A model generated the notes under the pieces. The model worked only from the letters and a program-made list of their open reading frames with translations, did not search any database and was not told the DNA's origin. Source: Zelonia costaricensis (Eukaryota; Euglenozoa; Kinetoplastea; Trypanosomatida; Trypanosomatidae). From it: 43,445 nucleotides of DNA. The stretch covers positions 1 through 43,445 of the forward strand of contig JASAOO010003337.1 of assembly GCA_030849075.1 (NCBI GenBank), read 5' to 3'. Both the position numbers and the translations under genes were made by a program. Shown in pieces: positions 17,313 to 26,412 of the stretch (position 1 is the stretch's first letter; each line of letters opens with the position of its first letter).

Positions 17313-19910
17313 TCACCGCGGTGTGGTGGGGGCGGTGCCAGCGGTGCTCAGCTCGCCCATCATGTCCAGTGCCGTGACCAGCCGACCGCCCAGCGCCCGC
17401 GCCGAGGTCGAGTCCGAGTTCTTGTACGCCGTGACAGTGATGTACAGCACCTCGTTCTCGCAGAAGCAGTACGAAACGCCGTAGCCATCCGGCGAGACGG
17501 GGCCGAAGCCGAAGCCGGGTGTCTCGTGGAACCAGCAGCCGCCCCCGGCGGGGTGCATGCGGTCGAGCAGGTTGCGCTGGTGGGCCTGGGCGCTGCTCAC
17601 CTTCCACTTGGTCTTGCGCAGCGCGGCTGTCAGGAAGTCGGACGGCGTCTCCTGGCTCGCGCTGGCCATGAAAAGCGCGAAAAGGTGCCGGTCCACGCCG
17701 CGGCCCGCCACCGCCTCCTGCACAGCGCGCTGGTGACTCGCGCATGCCTCCATGAGCAGGGCGCGCTTGTCCTGCGCGGTCGTCGCGTCGTCGTAGGTGC
17801 CAGCCGACGCCATGGCCTTCACGAACACGCACGTGACGTCTGTGACACTGCGCACGGCCTCGGTGCGGCCCTTCGCGTACATGTGCTGCGGCACCGACTC
17901 GTAGACGAGGCTAAAGTGGTTGCCCTGGTCGAGGTAGTGGGCCGCCTGGATTGCCATCTGCACCCACGCATCCGGGCTGCACCCGAGGCTCTTGGGCACC
18001 TCGCGGCCGTACCCGGCGTACCGCACCACATGCAGGTCCACCTGCGAGCCAATGTTAAGCATGAAGGCCGTGTGCGCCTCGCGAATCGCCGCCGCGAGCT
18101 TCTTGTGGATGGTGAAGCGCAGCCGCTTGGGGCACAGCGGGGCGCCGAGGTCTGGCGCACGGAACGGCTTGGCGCGCCGCTTGTCCTCGCGCAGCTTCTT
18201 GGCGTGCCCGCTGTCCGCCTCGTACCACGCGTCGGCCGCCTCCTCCTGCGCCGCCACGTGCTCGAAGAGGGCGAGGAAGGTTGACATGTCGCTCCACGAG
18301 TGCTCGACGTGCAGGCCCACGTGCCCATCCGCGCGCACGATGAGGTTGAAGCTCTTGTCGCACCACAGGTTCGACCCGTTGCCGCACAGGTAGTGCGCGC
18401 AGTCGTTTGCAAGCCGCCGGTCGTCGTCGACGGACGTGTTCGCGGCCGACGACCCCGTCGCCCCGCAGCGCTCGTCGAAGCTGACCACGAACATGGCCTT
18501 CTCGATCACCCGCAGCGGGTTGTTGTTGTTCGAGTCGTGCAGGAGGTAGCTGTTGCGCACGTCCGCCCACTGCGCACGCGGGGCAGTCGTCAGCGCGGGC
18601 AGCAGCGCCTCCACGACGCGGTACGACCGCTTCTTCCCGAGCGTCTCCAGCGTGTCCTCGGCGTCGTCTTCCTCGGACTCGTCGCGACCGGTGCTCACCT
18701 CCTCCTCGACCTCGGCCAGCAGCCGATGCAGCACGACCTCCAGCTGGTGTGGGGTGAGCTGGCGCCCTGTTTGGGGGTCCATGACGGGCATCTGGTATAT
18801 GCGGCCCCGGTGCAGGATGACAAGGTAGTTGTTCTCCCGCTCCGCGCGGCGCTCGAGCGCGTCGATCTCGCGCCCCGGGATGCGGGTGGTGTTGAAGGCC
18901 ATGAGGTACTGCGACATCGACAGCGGCACACAGTTGCGCGGCCCGGCAAAGTTCGGGCAGAGCGTGCGGCTCTCAATGCGCTCCTTCAGCTGCGTCAGCA
19001 GGTAGATGAGCACCGCCGCCCGCGCCTCGGGCACCGTCGTGGGCACGTGCGTGGCGAAGGGCACAGTGTAGAAGTTCGAGTGCAGGCAGAGCGAGTCGCG
19101 CGCGGCCAGAAAGACGTTGCGCGTCCACAGCTCGGACACGTAGTTGTGGCTCATGACGTGCTGCAGGCGCAGGTACATCTGCAGCGACGGGCCCTCGTTC
19201 AACAGGAAGGACTCGGCGGAGCGGCGTAGCTCGAGCCACTCGTTTACGTCCGAGTCCTTCTGGTGGTAGATGGCTCGCATGCTGCTCAGGTAGCCGTTGA
19301 CCGTCTGCTGCAGCGACGGCAGCGGCACACTCGGCAGGCACCGCTCGTACACGCGTGTCTTCGGGATGGATGTGCGCGTGAAGAGGGCGCGCACGACGAG
19401 GGACCACACCCGCGTCCGCCACGAGGGGCGCTGCGGGTTGCGCTCGAGCATCCAGCCCTTGTACTGCAGCAGCCGGCGCATCGCGAATCGGTGCAGCACG
19501 GTGGCGGCGGTGAGCGTGACGACCCACGCCTTGGCGCACATCACCGGCGCCTGTGCGGCGGAAGGCAGGAGGCGGGAGAAGGGCGTCACAATCGAGTCAA
19601 AGTACCGCAGCCACGTGCTGACCGGGTTGGTGTGCACCCACGAGGTCTGGGGCACGTACCAGACCCACGCACACGACCCAGCCGCACAGACAACGACGCA
19701 CGAGAAGGAAATCGGGTACACCATGGCTGAGACCTTGTCAATGTTGTCGACCACCGTGCGTCGCAGGCCGCGCCAGAGGTAGCGTGGGGGTGGGACGTGT
19801 ACGTCGATGCCGTTGCTGGTCCACGACACCCGCACCTGCGTGGCGGCCGCGCCGGCGTCGCGCACGCGGCTGGCCGGGTGCGGCTGCTGACTGAGAAACG
19901 CCTCTGCCAT
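17313..19910 (-). CDS. Carnitine O-palmitoyltransferase (CPT1-like), membrane anchored
   Basis: The 865-residue protein belongs to the carnitine/choline acyltransferase family. The catalytic His537 lies in HVEHSWSD (534-541). The CoA/carnitine site is marked by KGRTEAVRSVT (680-690), DRHLFAL (740-746) and GFGPVSPDGYG (801-811). Two hydrophobic segments, about 60-86 and 121-142, precede the enzyme domain. The topology and length are those of CPT1, the outer mitochondrial membrane enzyme that makes acylcarnitine for beta-oxidation and is controlled by malonyl-CoA in animals. Whether malonyl-CoA control exists here cannot be told. An acidic low-complexity insertion at about 400-425 interrupts the enzyme domain. 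The start MAEAFLSQ follows a long pyrimidine tract (plus 19935-19978). The family call is secure and the CPT1 type is likely. Confidence 0.92.
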   Translation of the reverse strand: MAEAFLSQQPHPASRVRDAGAAATQVRVSWTSNGIDVHVPPPRYLWRGLRRTVVDNIDKVSAMVYPISFSCVVVCAAGSCAWVWYVPQTSWVHTNPVSTWLRYFDSIVTPFSRLLPSAAQAPVMCAKAWVVTLTAATVLHRFAMRRLLQYKGWMLERNPQRPSWRTRVWSLVVRALFTRTSIPKTRVYERCLPSVPLPSLQQTVNGYLSSMRAIYHQKDSDVNEWLELRRSAESFLLNEGPSLQMYLRLQHVMSHNYVSELWTRNVFLAARDSLCLHSNFYTVPFATHVPTTVPEARAAVLIYLLTQLKERIESRTLCPNFAGPRNCVPLSMSQYLMAFNTTRIPGREIDALERRAERENNYLVILHRGRIYQMPVMDPQTGRQLTPHQLEVVLHRLLAEVEEEVSTGRDESEEDDAEDTLETLGKKRSYRVVEALLPALTTAPRAQWADVRNSYLLHDSNNNNPLRVIEKAMFVVSFDERCGATGSSAANTSVDDDRRLANDCAHYLCGNGSNLWCDKSFNLIVRADGHVGLHVEHSWSDMSTFLALFEHVAAQEEAADAWYEADSGHAKKLREDKRRAKPFRAPDLGAPLCPKRLRFTIHKKLAAAIREAHTAFMLNIGSQVDLHVVRYAGYGREVPKSLGCSPDAWVQMAIQAAHYLDQGNHFSLVYESVPQHMYAKGRTEAVRSVTDVTCVFVKAMASAGTYDDATTAQDKRALLMEACASHQRAVQEAVAGRGVDRHLFALFMASASQETPSDFLTAALRKTKWKVSSAQAHQRNLLDRMHPAGGGCWFHETPGFGFGPVSPDGYGVSYCFCENEVLYITVTAYKNSDSTSARALGGRLVTALDMMGELSTAGTAPTTPR

Positions 19911-21503
19911 CGGAAGTAGGGAAAGTACGACACCAAAGGGAACAGGAAAGAAGAAGGCAAGGGGAGGGAGAGGTAGGGAGGCACGCTTGACACGCTGGAG
20001 GTGACCGTGTAACAAGAGGGACACAAGGGGGGGAGGGAGGGGAGGGGTGGGGGCGGCTCTGGAGGGCCAGGAGCGGAGGGGCGAGGCGTCGTGTGCGTAC
20101 GAGGCCGGCTTCGAACTGATTGACAGCGACTTACGGCAGTGGATATGAGTGCCGGTGTTGCACCGTTTCACGAGAGGAAGGGGAGGTGCTCAAGAGAGCG
20201 AAGGGAGCAGGTAGAGGGAAGGCGTCACACGGTGAGACGAGGGGGGGGGGGGGGCAGCAACCGACCACGGCGGTGCCTTCCAAACGCGCGTGTGTGTGTG
20301 TGCGACCTCGGAGCAGAAGGAGGGCTCGGAAGTGAGAGGGGCGCAGTGCGTGTGGCGTGTGGGCCCTCGATCAGACAAGTTCAAAGCGTAGAAGGGCGGC
20401 ACACGATCGCGTCAGTAGAGCAGGGGTGCGCAGTGAAGGCAGCGGTAAAGGCGACGGCAGCGGGCACGCAAATACGCGCACGTGCAGGCTTGCTTTACCC
20501 ACGTGTGTGTGTGTGTGTGTGTGTGCATGTGTGGGTTCAGCGTGCGGGCATGTTGGCAAGCAACACACAAAGAGGGGTTCGAGGATAGAGAGGACAGGAA
20601 TCGCTGCGCATGGGAGAGGGCGGCGTACACGAACGGCCAGAGGTCCTCCCGGGGTACGTCGAGACACGACACTGCACCTCCGTCACACCTTCTCCCGCAC
20701 GGGGGCTGCAACCGCTGCATCACTCAGGACGTGCTCCTTTCCCGGACACACACTCAAACACACACACACATACGTACATACACGTACACACAGGACAACT
20801 CCGCAGGCAACCACGTGTTGAGCACTTGTTTCGGAAACACGCGCACCGCCTCCGCAGTCCTCCGGAGCAGCGCAGGCGTCCAGAGGCGTGCCCGCCCCCA
20901 GGCCCGTGGCGGCGCCGTCGACATTCCCATTTTGAGTTTCTCCTCGTCGTGTTGCCTTCTTTCTGCGTTGCGGCCACGTCTGTGTGTGTCGTCGCTCCCG
21001 CAGACACTCGCGTTGAACCCGCGGTAGGGAGGGCCTGTGGGAGAGGGCGGGGATGGGGGAAGCAGACACCGCCCTCCTCCTCCCCTTCTCCCTCTACTCG
21101 AGCGCACACACAGCTTACGGCCGCGGCATCAACAACCCTGCCGCACTTGCGTGTTTGCGTGTGTGCGTCGGCATAGAGGGGAAAGTCAGCCAGACCGGGG
21201 GCTGCGAAGGTAGAAGAGAAAGGAGAGGAGGAGGAGCGGCGGTCATCAGGGCGCACGAGTAGGTCCAGGAGAGCGAGACTGACATACACACACACACACA
21301 GACACAACGCGAAAACAGATCAGTAGAAAAAAAAAAGAAGCGTCGCGTTGAGAATGGACCGGCAGCGGGGTGCGGCGTGCGCGAAGGAGGACCAGTGCCG
21401 CTCCAACAAAAAGGAGGGCGAAGCAAGGGCAGGAGTGCGAGGGCGGCAGTGCTTCTCATACCGTCGCCACAAAGCGACTTCCTTCGCACTCGTCGTCCCG
21501 CTC
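19911..21503 (-). other. 1.6 kb spacer between FKBP gene and CPT-like gene
   Basis: No supported gene. A strong sense-strand pyrimidine tract (plus 19935-19978) precedes the CPT start. It holds a G14 run at 20241-20254, a (GT)11 run at 20503-20524, degenerate CA blocks near 20745-20792 and a short CA run near 21285-21300. The GT and CA blocks could pair in RNA. Confidence 0.5.
20503..20524. repeat. (GT)11 microsatellite
   Basis: A GT run on the plus strand in the FKBP/CPT spacer, about 220 nt from degenerate CA blocks of the opposite phase. Confidence 0.9.
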
Positions 21504-22805
21504 TCATGCAAACATCTTCTTGAACATGGACTTCTGCTTCTGATCGAAGGCCTTCCGCTCTTGCTGCACACGTGCCTTGAGGGCGGCGGCGTCGGCGTTG
21601 GTTGGCTCCAGCGCGAGAAGCCGCTCCAAGGACTTGGCCGCATCGTCCCAGTCCTTCCGGCCGTCCTGCGCCTTGGCTAGGCGGAAGAGCGCCTTGGTGT
21701 TGTTCGCGTCCAGGCCGAGCACCTTCTGCGAGAAGTCGGCCGACTCCACGTACTTGCCCTGCATCAACAGTACCTGGGCGAGGTTTCCCATCACGCTGAT
21801 GCGCACGCGGTGGCACTCGGGCTTGTCGGCGTCGTCGAAGCCATAGTCCTCCCCGATGAACTCCATGGCGCGGCGGTAGAAGCGGTCCGCCAGCTCGAGC
21901 TGGCCGGCCTTGAAGGCGTCGTTGCCGCTGTTCTTGCGCTTCTCCCCTTCCGCGATCTTAGCAGTGCCGGTGAAGTCGTGCGTCTTGACGCGGCTGAGTT
22001 CGCTGATCTCGACCACGTACGTGACGTCGCACTGGCCACGCTCGGCGCTCGATGGGATGGCGAACTCGGGTACGGCGTCGCAGAGGAGGTCGCTGCGCAC
22101 GCGGCACGCCGCCGCCTCCTGCTTGCGCATCTTGAACAAGAACGTCTCCAGATACGGGGGCAGGGGCGTGACGCCGACGGTGACGTGCAGCTTGGGCAGC
22201 ACCTTCACCGGCACATGCTTCTTCTCGGCGTCCTCGGGGTCGAAGGCGCCCATGTAGATGAAGAGGTCCATCGTCACGGAAGACTCGAAGGCGGGGTTCT
22301 CGTAGTCGACGCCGTCCTTCAGCACGCTCATCATCAGCGACTTATCCTTCGCCGGCGACACGTCCACCTCGCGCGTCCACTGGAACAGCTCCACCTCGAA
22401 CAGCAGCGTCGCGTTCGCCGGGATTTTGGGTGGGCTGCCGGCCGCGCCGTACGCGTACTCGGGCGAGCACTTGAGCAACGCCTTCTCGCCCACCCGCATG
22501 GTCGCCACACCCTTGTCCCAGCCCTTGATGACCTGTCCGCGACCGAGGTCGAACTCAAAGTACTCGCCACGGTCGCGGCTGCTGTCGAACTTCGTGCCAT
22601 CCAGCAGTGTGCCGACGTAGTGCACCGACACCTTGGCGCCCTTCACCGGCTGCCTGCCGGCACCCTCGACCAGGACGGTCTTGAAGAGGCCGCCATCCGT
22701 GCCCGGCACCTCGATCTCCTCGCCGACAGGGTACACCACCTCCATCAGCGGCTGGCTGTCGTCACTGATGGAGCTGGCCGCGCTGCTGACGTGCTCCTCC
22801 TCCAT
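21504..22805 (-). CDS. FKBP-type peptidyl-prolyl isomerase with TPR domain (FKBP4/5-like co-chaperone)
   Basis: The 433-residue protein has the FKBP51/52 layout. A first, canonical FKBP domain (about 45-143) includes [18 protein letters not shown] (59-76) and [10 protein letters not shown] (90-99), so the active-site Tyr63, Phe73-Asp74 and Trp96 are present and isomerase activity is likely. A second, degenerate PPIase-like domain follows (about 150-275). A TPR region fills about 285-415, with [20 protein letters not shown] as first helix pair and [12 protein letters not shown] later. The tail [10 protein letters not shown] resembles the basic end helix of such proteins. The family binds the C-terminus of HSP90 in the cytosol. 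The first ATG of the frame is used. The identification is secure; clients are unknown. Confidence 0.93.
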   Translation of the reverse strand: MEEEHVSSAASSISDDSQPLMEVVYPVGEEIEVPGTDGGLFKTVLVEGAGRQPVKGAKVSVHYVGTLLDGTKFDSSRDRGEYFEFDLGRGQVIKGWDKGVATMRVGEKALLKCSPEYAYGAAGSPPKIPANATLLFEVELFQWTREVDVSPAKDKSLMMSVLKDGVDYENPAFESSVTMDLFIYMGAFDPEDAEKKHVPVKVLPKLHVTVGVTPLPPYLETFLFKMRKQEAAACRVRSDLLCDAVPEFAIPSSAERGQCDVTYVVEISELSRVKTHDFTGTAKIAEGEKRKNSGNDAFKAGQLELADRFYRRAMEFIGEDYGFDDADKPECHRVRISVMGNLAQVLLMQGKYVESADFSQKVLGLDANNTKALFRLAKAQDGRKDWDDAAKSLERLLALEPTNADAAALKARVQQERKAFDQKQKSMFKKMFA

Positions 22806-23571
22806 GGCGGTGGCGCGTGCAAAAGGAATGGGGGTGAGGGGGTGGGGGAAGAGTCGGCGCAGGGGCCCTCAAGGAGCTTAAAGCGGGGGAGATGAAGAGC
22901 ACCTCGGGTAGCACACGTGCGTACGACAGGGCGTAAAGAGTGGAGCTGCTATTACGTTGAGATTTATGTTGTCGCTTGGGAGTATGCGTGCGCAAGAGCG
23001 TCTGCGCGGCACCGGCAGAGAAGACGAATGCGAAGAGAAGGGCCATGACAAGTGGAGGAGGAGTTGTGCTGTTGATTTGCACGCGCGACGGCTCTCGCCA
23101 CGAACCGCTCACGACGTGAGAGATTTCGCGTCAGACGCGGCAGTGCACTGCGCACCGAGTACGGCGTCTTGTGCCGCCGCACTTCCGCTTCGCTTAGAAT
23201 CCATGAAGCTAATGTGCTCTTCCCTTTTTGTGTGTTCCCCTCTGCGGACAAGCGGCCAGGAGAAGGAGGAGGGCGGGCGGAGAAGAGAGAGAGGCACACG
23301 GCGTGGCTCAAGAGGTCGCTTAGCATGTGAAGAGGGAGGAAGGCAACGGGTGTGAGAGCGCACCACAGAGACTGCAGTTGCACAAGAGTGAGGGGAGAGG
23401 GGGGAGGGAAGGGAGGAGGAGGAGGAACCAAAGGACCGACAGGGGAGCTCGTATTCTCCACGCGAGCATACACCCCCCCATGCGTGCCGAAAAACGTCGA
23501 AGCTCCGCCAGCCGTGCCCTTCCTGAGCCTTCACCCCCCTCCCGCTCCCGCTCCCCCCGCCCAGACCACGA
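22806..23571 (-). other. Spacer between IF3-like gene and FKBP gene
   Basis: About 0.8 kb without a gene. Purine-rich plus-strand blocks at 22829-22860 and 23390-23430 give pyrimidine tracts in the sense strand that could serve the FKBP splice site and the IF3-like gene's 3' end. Confidence 0.5.
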
Positions 23572-26412
23572 CTACTTGGTGGCAAAGGTCGGGTCTGCGG
23601 ATTCGCGGTCCTGCGAGGTCGTTCCAATCGTGGAAAAGCCGCTGCCCATGGCCGGTCGGCGGGTGCGGTTGTCCTTGAGGCCCAGCGCCTCCTTGAACTC
23701 ACCCACCTCGAGCGCAGGTCCCTGCACGCGGTAGTAGAAGCGGTCCAGCTGCGTCGCGTTCTCGGGCGTTTCGCCGGCGTCGTGCATCTCGCTGATCGGC
23801 ATCGCCGCGCGCTTGCCCAGCGTCGCCGCGCCACGGCTTGCCTGCTCGAGGTTCGACTCAGTCGGATACGTCCACTTGTCCACGGACGTCGGGTGGCTCG
23901 CGCGGAAAGGAGCCGGGATGTTCACGTCGCCGCGGGCGGCGTACAGCTCGCGGTTGCCCTTGGGCAGGTAGCCGAGCATCACCTTGAGGGCGCGCTGCTT
24001 CTGCAGCGAGAGGCCCTCGTCCTTGTCCGCCCACGCCGTGCCGTTCTCCAGCTTGAGCATGTACTGCAGCCGCTCCTTCTGCGTGACGGCGTCCTGCAAC
24101 CCGTCAAAGTAGATTTCCTTTTCGTTTTCGAGGATGCGGTCGTCGCGCGCCTCGCGCACCTGCTGCGGCGTGGGGTGTGTCACGGTCGTCTTGGGCGAGC
24201 GGCCCGTCGAGGGGTAGAGGTAGCAGAAGATCTCGTCGTAGTTGGATTGGATGAGGCCGGCGGTATGGTACGCCTTGAGACGCACGCACTGGCGCCTCAG
24301 CTCGTCGAGAATCGTCTGGAACACCGGGAAGCCTTCGCGTGGTGAGCCGAACTTGGTGAGGTTGATGCGCACGGCGTGGCGGTGGAGCAGGTGCTTGGCC
24401 ACGCCGATGCACTTGAACCGGATCGCGTGCGGGTGCGTGCCGCCCTTGAACGGCACCTCGAAGCACTCCCGCGTCGGCGGTGGCTGCACACCGAGCTTCT
24501 GGATCTTGAACCTGATGATGTCGCGGAGGTGCTCGCGGTGGTCGCCAATCATGCACAGCGCGACGATGCGGCGGTCTGTCTTCTGAGAGTAGAGGGCGCC
24601 GGTGCGGATCAGGTCGAGCCCGAGCTCCCGCGCCATGCGCCGCGCCTCCCGCACGGGGATGTCGGCGTCCGTGTTCACCGTCTCCACCACGCGCTGCGCG
24701 TCGGCATCCCCGTCGGCCGGCACCTCGACGAACTCCACCGGGTTGAAGGCGACGCGTGCACCACCGCCCGGCGGCATGAACTCGCGGACGCGCACAAATG
24801 GCTCCTGTATCATCTCGTTGATGGGGTGGGCCTGGAAGTACAGCAACGTCTCCTTGCGAACCGCGTTGGTGCTGTACTCCACCTCGCTCGTGTCGACAGC
24901 GCCCTCCTGCAGTACCTCCCGCGCAATCGCCTTCTGCCGGTGCGCGCTGCGCTCCTCGACGCGGCGGCGGTGCTCGTGCGAGCCCCAGTAGTCGGCGCCA
25001 CGCACCTCGAGTAGCCCGTTGTCGGTGGGCCGTTGATGGTAGGCGTCGTAGACGATGCGATTCGCGTCGTTGCTCTCGTCCACGTCCGCTGGCGGACCCG
25101 ACACGATGGACAGACGCACCTTGTAGTCTGTGCGGGCATCGATCACCACCTCACGCGTCGGGGGCGGCGCGGCGGCCCACAGCCTCGGTGCCTCCTCAGC
25201 TCGTGTCGCACCACCATCGCCACCCGTCGCCTGGGTTGCGCCGTCGCAGGGGAAGTGCGGGTTATCCGCAGCGGGCAGGTCCTCCGCTTCCGCTGCCGCA
25301 GCCACGGCCCCGGCGCCGCTCTCGCGAGCGCGGCAATAGTTGATGCCGCCACGCCCCGCCCCCGCGCCGCCGCCGGACCGCCGGCGCACCTCCTCCTGCT
25401 GCGTCTGGTACGCCTCCGCGTAGAGGTGATAGGCGGACATGTTGCCGTTCGTGTGGTCGCCCACGGCGCGCACGTCGTGCTGGTTGGCGTCAAAGTCGCT
25501 GCCGCGCAGGTGCTCGAACGATGAGGACGGCTCCCACTGCATCCGGCGGCCGCGCTGACTGCTACCGAACGCGGCGAACACGCGGTCGCGCGGTGGCAGC
25601 CGGGTGCCGCGCTGGTGGTACTCCCGCATCATGTCGCGCTCCAGGCGGTCCAGGTCGCTGCCGAAGATCGTGCTCGACGGCTTCACGGCGTAGCCCCGCT
25701 CCACCGCCTCCTCCTGCGACGACCACGGCTCCTCCTCCGCCACGGCGGCGGCCACGGCCAAGGCAGAGCTCGGTGACGCCACATTTGCCGCAGCCAACGC
25801 GGCGGCGGCGACGTCGTCGTACGCGCTCGGCTCCGCGAGCAGGTGAGCAGGTCGGGCCGCTGGAGGTGCCGCCGTGTCTGCCGCACCTGCCGCAACTTCA
25901 TCCACCCCCTCCGCCACCTCGTCCTCCTCCGTCTGCCGCACACAGCCGGCAACGTCGAGGGGCAGGCGCCGACTCGCCGCGGGCGACGCAAACGTCTCCA
26001 CGCCGTCGGCGACCGCAGCCGTGGACTTTGACACCGGCTCGCCGCGTGCGCCACGCGTTTCATCAACGAGCCGCATCAGCTCCCGCTTCACTTGCGCGAG
26101 CGTCGGGGTCGCCGCGGACGCCGTGGGCGGCTGTCGCAGCCGCTGTCGATGGCGCCTCGTGTGTCGCACCCGTCGCACGTTGGCGCGTAGGTTGACGTTG
26201 CTCAGTTCGCCTTTGCCACTCTGCCGGCCAAACGACGGCGGCAGCGCCTCATCGAAGCCGCCCGGCGGCGTGTGCAGGAAGCGACAGGAGTGTGCGAGTG
26301 CAGCAACAGCGGGGAGCTGCGACGGGGGTGCACCAACCGCCTGCGCCGCCACCAGCCCCGGCAGCCCCATGGGGTGCGCTGGCACCCCCACGGCGGCGGC
26401 GATGCGTCGCAT
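23572..26412 (-). CDS. Large mitochondrial IF3-like protein, 946 residues
   Basis: The core at about 580-735 resembles bacterial/organellar initiation factor IF3. An N-type part reads NTDADIPVREARRMARELGLDLI (580-602). It is followed by KTDRRIVALCMIGDHREHLRDII and a C-type beta-alpha-beta part running from FEVPFKGGTHPHAIRFKCIG to VFQTILDELRR. IF3 acts on the small ribosomal subunit in start selection, so a mitoribosome role is likely. About 580 residues precede the core: a basic, Ala-rich probable presequence (MRRIAAAVGVPAHP) and Ala/Glu-rich, probably disordered regions. About 210 residues follow it. Bacterial IF3 is about 180 residues, so this protein is greatly extended, as is common for kinetoplastid mitoribosomal proteins. 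It might instead be a structural mitoribosomal or assembly factor. The first ATG of the frame is used. Confidence 0.7.
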   Translation of the reverse strand: MRRIAAAVGVPAHPMGLPGLVAAQAVGAPPSQLPAVAALAHSCRFLHTPPGGFDEALPPSFGRQSGKGELSNVNLRANVRRVRHTRRHRQRLRQPPTASAATPTLAQVKRELMRLVDETRGARGEPVSKSTAAVADGVETFASPAASRRLPLDVAGCVRQTEEDEVAEGVDEVAAGAADTAAPPAARPAHLLAEPSAYDDVAAAALAAANVASPSSALAVAAAVAEEEPWSSQEEAVERGYAVKPSSTIFGSDLDRLERDMMREYHQRGTRLPPRDRVFAAFGSSQRGRRMQWEPSSSFEHLRGSDFDANQHDVRAVGDHTNGNMSAYHLYAEAYQTQQEEVRRRSGGGAGAGRGGINYCRARESGAGAVAAAAEAEDLPAADNPHFPCDGATQATGGDGGATRAEEAPRLWAAAPPPTREVVIDARTDYKVRLSIVSGPPADVDESNDANRIVYDAYHQRPTDNGLLEVRGADYWGSHEHRRRVEERSAHRQKAIAREVLQEGAVDTSEVEYSTNAVRKETLLYFQAHPINEMIQEPFVRVREFMPPGGGARVAFNPVEFVEVPADGDADAQRVVETVNTDADIPVREARRMARELGLDLIRTGALYSQKTDRRIVALCMIGDHREHLRDIIRFKIQKLGVQPPPTRECFEVPFKGGTHPHAIRFKCIGVAKHLLHRHAVRINLTKFGSPREGFPVFQTILDELRRQCVRLKAYHTAGLIQSNYDEIFCYLYPSTGRSPKTTVTHPTPQQVREARDDRILENEKEIYFDGLQDAVTQKERLQYMLKLENGTAWADKDEGLSLQKQRALKVMLGYLPKGNRELYAARGDVNIPAPFRASHPTSVDKWTYPTESNLEQASRGAATLGKRAAMPISEMHDAGETPENATQLDRFYYRVQGPALEVGEFKEALGLKDNRTRRPAMGSGFSTIGTTSQDRESADPTFATK

